Of a DNA stretch of 26,007 bases, positions 23,979 to 26,007 are shown one piece after another. Both the position numbers and the translations under genes were made by a program. A model generated the notes under the pieces. It ran no database searches. It had not been told where the DNA came from and was given only the letters and a program-made list of their open reading frames with translations. Every line of letters begins with the position of its first letter. Position 1 is the stretch's first letter. Origin of the DNA: an uncultured Bacteroidota bacterium (GTDB lineage Bacteria; Bacteroidota; Bacteroidia; 2-12-FULL-35-15); NCBI GenBank assembly GCA_903881065.1, contig CAIRRW010000401.1, positions 1-26,007 of the forward strand, written 5' to 3'.

Positions 23979-24389
23979 ATGATAAAGGATAATTTTTTAT
24001 ATTCTGATATTACTGCTGTCATTATCATCAAAGCAAATTATAATGTATATAATACTCTAGGGTTTGGATTCCTTGAAAGAGTTTATGAAAATGCAATAAT
24101 GATTGAATTAAATAAACTTGGGCTTTCCGGCGAAAAACAAAAGCAAATAGATGTATATTATGATAATGAAAAAGTAGGTTTATATTTTGCAGATATTGTA
24201 ATTGAAAACAAAATAATTGTTGAACTAAAAGCTACGGAAATAATATCTGTTGAACATGAAATACAATTAGTGAATTACTTTAAGGCAACTGATTTAGAAG
24301 TAGGTCTATTATTGAATTTTGGAAGACAACCTGAATATAAAAGAAAAGTACTTTTAAATGAACTCAAGAAAAAAACTAATAAAGCATAA
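23979..24389 (+). CDS. GxxExxY family protein (PDDEXK-like)
   Basis: 136-residue protein of the GxxExxY family. The naming motif is present as GFLERVY in YNTLGFGFLERVYENA. A PDDEXK-nuclease-like core follows: LYFADIVIENKIIVELKATE gives the Asp and the Glu-x-Lys pair, then EHEIQLVNYFKATDLEVGLLLNFG. The family has this fold but, to my knowledge, no established function. The ATG at 23979 (MIKDNFLYSDIT) matches the usual family start; an in-frame TTG at 23937 would add 14 residues translated from the inverted repeat and is unlikely. It is on the same strand as the flanking amidohydrolases but unrelated to them. Confidence 0.88.
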   Translation: MIKDNFLYSDITAVIIIKANYNVYNTLGFGFLERVYENAIMIELNKLGLSGEKQKQIDVYYDNEKVGLYFADIVIENKIIVELKATEIISVEHEIQLVNYFKATDLEVGLLLNFGRQPEYKRKVLLNELKKKTNKA

Positions 24390-24391
24390 AA

Positions 24392-24481
24392 CATAATAAA
24401 TCATATTCGCCGCAGGCGATTAAATAAAAAGAATCATATCTAATCTTAACTAATCATATAAATCAGCGTTCCATTCATCCC
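24392..24481 (-). repeat. Right inverted repeat of the GxxExxY cassette
   Basis: About 90 bp, starting just after the GxxExxY stop, that pairs with 23887-23964. It differs by insertions of about 3 and 9 bp and scattered substitutions. It carries the hairpin GCCGCAGGC (24409-24417), the counterpart of GCCTTCGGC on the left. Confidence 0.7.
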
Positions 24482-24500
24482 AAACACTAAACAAAATCAA

Positions 24501-25790
24501 ATGAAAAAAATACTATTTACATTAGCAATAATCTCCTCTATCATCGCGACAGCACAAAACAAAAGCATTCTAATAATGAATGGTGTGGCTCATATTGGAA
24601 ATGATAGTGTTATTCAGAATTCATTAATCGGAATTAGAGACGGTAAGATAGTTGAAGTGATTGATGCATCAAAAGCAAAAGTTGAAACAGGAAATTATGA
24701 GGAGAAGATAAATGCTATAGGCAAACATATTTACCCAGGTTTTATAGCACCTAATTCAACCTTAGGATTAATTGAGATTGAGGCGGTTCGTGCTACCCGA
24801 GATCAATCTGAAATTGGAACTACGCTTCCAAATATTCGTTCACTGATTGCGTATAATACCGATTCAAAGATAATACCTACTGTTCGTTCAAATGGCATTT
24901 TATTGGCACAGGTAACTCCGCGTGGCGGAATAATATCGGGAACTTCGAGTATAATGATGCTTGATGGCTGGAATTGGGAAGATGCGGTGTATAAAGTTGA
25001 TGATGGCATTCATATTAACTGGCCTAAAATTATAAGCAGAAAATTGATTGATGAAGATGGTGGAGTATATGGTCCGTATGAAAAAAACAAGGAATATGTT
25101 AAACAAATAAATGATTTGAAGAAATTATTTGATGATGGAAAAGCATATAACGAAACAGAAATTAAAGAAGAAAAGAATCTTCGGCTGGAGGCAATGAAAG
25201 GGCTTTTTGATGGAACAAAAACTTTGTTTATACATAGTGATAATGTGAAAGAAATAGTGGAAGCGGTAAATTTTGCGAAACAATACCAACTGAAAAGAGT
25301 TGCTATTGTTGGTGGCAAGGATAGTTGGATGGTTACCGATTTATTGAAACAAAATAATATTTCAGTTGTGGTTGCCCGGGTGCATTCTTTGCCAGAACAT
25401 CCGGAAGAAGATATTGATGCATCGTATAAACTTCCCTACTTGTTGCAAAAGGCAGGAGTTTTATTCTGCCTGAATAATGAAGGCGACATGGAAACAATGG
25501 GGACACGTAATTTACCTTTTATGGCGGGAACTGCTGCGGCTTATGGCCTGACAAAAGAACAGGCATTAAAATCAATTACTTTAAGTACTGCAAAAATATT
25601 AGGTATTGATAAAACTACCGGCAGTATTGAAACAGGAAAAGATGCTAATCTTTTTATTTCTACAGGTGATGCATTGGATATGCGTACTAATAATGTGGAG
25701 ATGGCTTTTATAAAAGGAAAAAGCATAGACTTGAATAACGAGCAAAAGGAACTCTATATTAAATATAAAACTAAATACGGGCTGAAGTAA
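24501..25790 (+). CDS. Exported amidohydrolase-like protein lacking the HxH metal site
   Basis: 429-residue exported amidohydrolase-fold protein. The signal peptide is MKKILFTLAIISSIIATAQ. The fold is recognisable from the N-terminal sandwich strands (LIGIRDGKIVEVIDASKAKV), the strand-1 region IYPGFIAPNSTLGLIE and the C-terminal AYGLTKEQALKSITLSTAKI, then GSIETGKDANLFIS. The HxH motif expected after strand 1 is replaced by APNSTLG, and the usual Asp region reads CLNNEGDM. One conserved-looking His remains in ARVHSLPEH. It is homologous to the N-module of the 1014-residue protein and is probably not an active hydrolase; a regulatory or partner subunit is plausible. No own promoter box is visible, so it likely depended on the upstream gene's promoter. 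Confidence 0.85.
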   Translation: MKKILFTLAIISSIIATAQNKSILIMNGVAHIGNDSVIQNSLIGIRDGKIVEVIDASKAKVETGNYEEKINAIGKHIYPGFIAPNSTLGLIEIEAVRATRDQSEIGTTLPNIRSLIAYNTDSKIIPTVRSNGILLAQVTPRGGIISGTSSIMMLDGWNWEDAVYKVDDGIHINWPKIISRKLIDEDGGVYGPYEKNKEYVKQINDLKKLFDDGKAYNETEIKEEKNLRLEAMKGLFDGTKTLFIHSDNVKEIVEAVNFAKQYQLKRVAIVGGKDSWMVTDLLKQNNISVVVARVHSLPEHPEEDIDASYKLPYLLQKAGVLFCLNNEGDMETMGTRNLPFMAGTAAAYGLTKEQALKSITLSTAKILGIDKTTGSIETGKDANLFISTGDALDMRTNNVEMAFIKGKSIDLNNEQKELYIKYKTKYGLK

Positions 25791-25870
25791 TTTAATCATT
25801 CCCCTTTCCTCATCCTTAATATTTCATCATACATCTCCCCCAAAAAAATACCTATATTTCCTCACCTTCA

Positions 25871-25888
25871 ATTATCGCTATCGATAAT
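25871..25888. repeat. Short inverted repeat after the amidohydrolase unit
   Basis: ATTATCG and CGATAAT are perfect 7-bp arms around CTAT. It may be part of a terminator or of the next gene's control region; no T-run follows on the plus strand. The rest of 25791-25925 shows nothing clear. Confidence 0.35.
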
Positions 25889-25925
25889 ATATTAATATAA
25901 CAGGCAAAACTTGTTTATTTTAGCC

Positions 25926-26007
25926 ATGTATAAAAGGTGGTATGCTTACCTTCATTTTTTATTCGGTACCTTATATTTATTAATTCTAAATTTTGTCCGT
26001 ATGAAAA
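25926..26007 (+). CDS. Start of an unidentified membrane or exported protein (cut by window edge)
   Basis: An ATG at 25926 opens a frame that runs to the window end: MYKRWYAYLHFLFG, then TLYLLILNFVRMK. Basic residues followed by a hydrophobic stretch suggest a signal peptide or membrane anchor. A second possible start, ATGAAAA, lies at 26001 in the same frame. Too little is present to name a family. Confidence 0.45.
   Translation, partial: MYKRWYAYLHFLFGTLYLLILNFVRMK

Larger units (their letters stand above)
23887..24481. mobile_element. Putative inverted-repeat-bounded cassette carrying a GxxExxY gene
   Basis: A unit of about 595 bp: left inverted repeat, GxxExxY gene, right inverted repeat. 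It lies between two amidohydrolase genes that share signal-peptide style and homology. Without it the genes would be only 27 bp apart, a normal operon gap, so insertion into an existing operon is the simplest reading. AACA occurs just outside both ends and might be a 4-bp target duplication, though that is weak. No transposase is encoded, so any movement would need one acting in trans. Confidence 0.5.

Overview
The window is AT-rich DNA from a member of the Bacteroidota, probably of the Chitinophagia/Sphingobacteriia type. Five things point there. Two secreted proteins end in type IX secretion (T9SS) sorting domains. Promoters carry the Bacteroidota -7 box TAnnTTTG 19-42 nt upstream of start codons, with no strong Shine-Dalgarno sequences. 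LptC is a lipoprotein rather than a membrane-anchored protein. The order coaX / outer-membrane protein / lptC / CNNM-CBS protein is one I associate with this phylum. A GxxExxY-family gene is present. No rRNA, tRNA, CRISPR array or transposase gene was seen.

Layout from left to right. An almost complete aconitase (minus) leads into an ankyrin-repeat secreted protein (minus). A divergent MacB/FtsX-type permease and a T9SS-sorted M14 zinc carboxypeptidase follow on the plus strand. After a roughly 300-base gap holding two palindromes comes an envelope operon: coaX, an uncharacterised outer-membrane barrel, lptC, a 70-residue membrane protein and a GldE/CorC-like protein. Convergent to it on the minus strand lie rbfA and a LolC/E-like permease, and upstream of rbfA a second minus-strand operon: SPOR protein, large T9SS cargo, small lipoprotein. 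A beta-lactamase-fold serine hydrolase (plus) faces a DUF1571/LysM protein (minus), with a 21-bp tandem repeat array between their 3' ends. Then come hflX and a SirB2-like/cytochrome c fusion (both minus). The window closes with a plus-strand pair of secreted amidohydrolase-like proteins and the first 27 codons of another gene.

The main unusual observations are these. (1) The GxxExxY gene is enclosed in inverted repeats of about 78 and 90 bp. The unit of about 595 bp sits exactly between the two amidohydrolase genes, and removing it would leave an ordinary 27-bp gap, so it looks like a small inserted cassette. (2) Two separate intergenic arrays have the same 21-bp period (two helical turns) and share the core GAATGGTTC. 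Both lie in the sense orientation just past the stop of the preceding gene. (3) A near-perfect 27-bp palindrome lies beside a perfect 16-bp palindrome upstream of coaX. (4) The amidohydrolase locus combines two modules that have lost the metal-binding HxH motif with one that keeps it. None of the functional proposals for these is proven by sequence alone.
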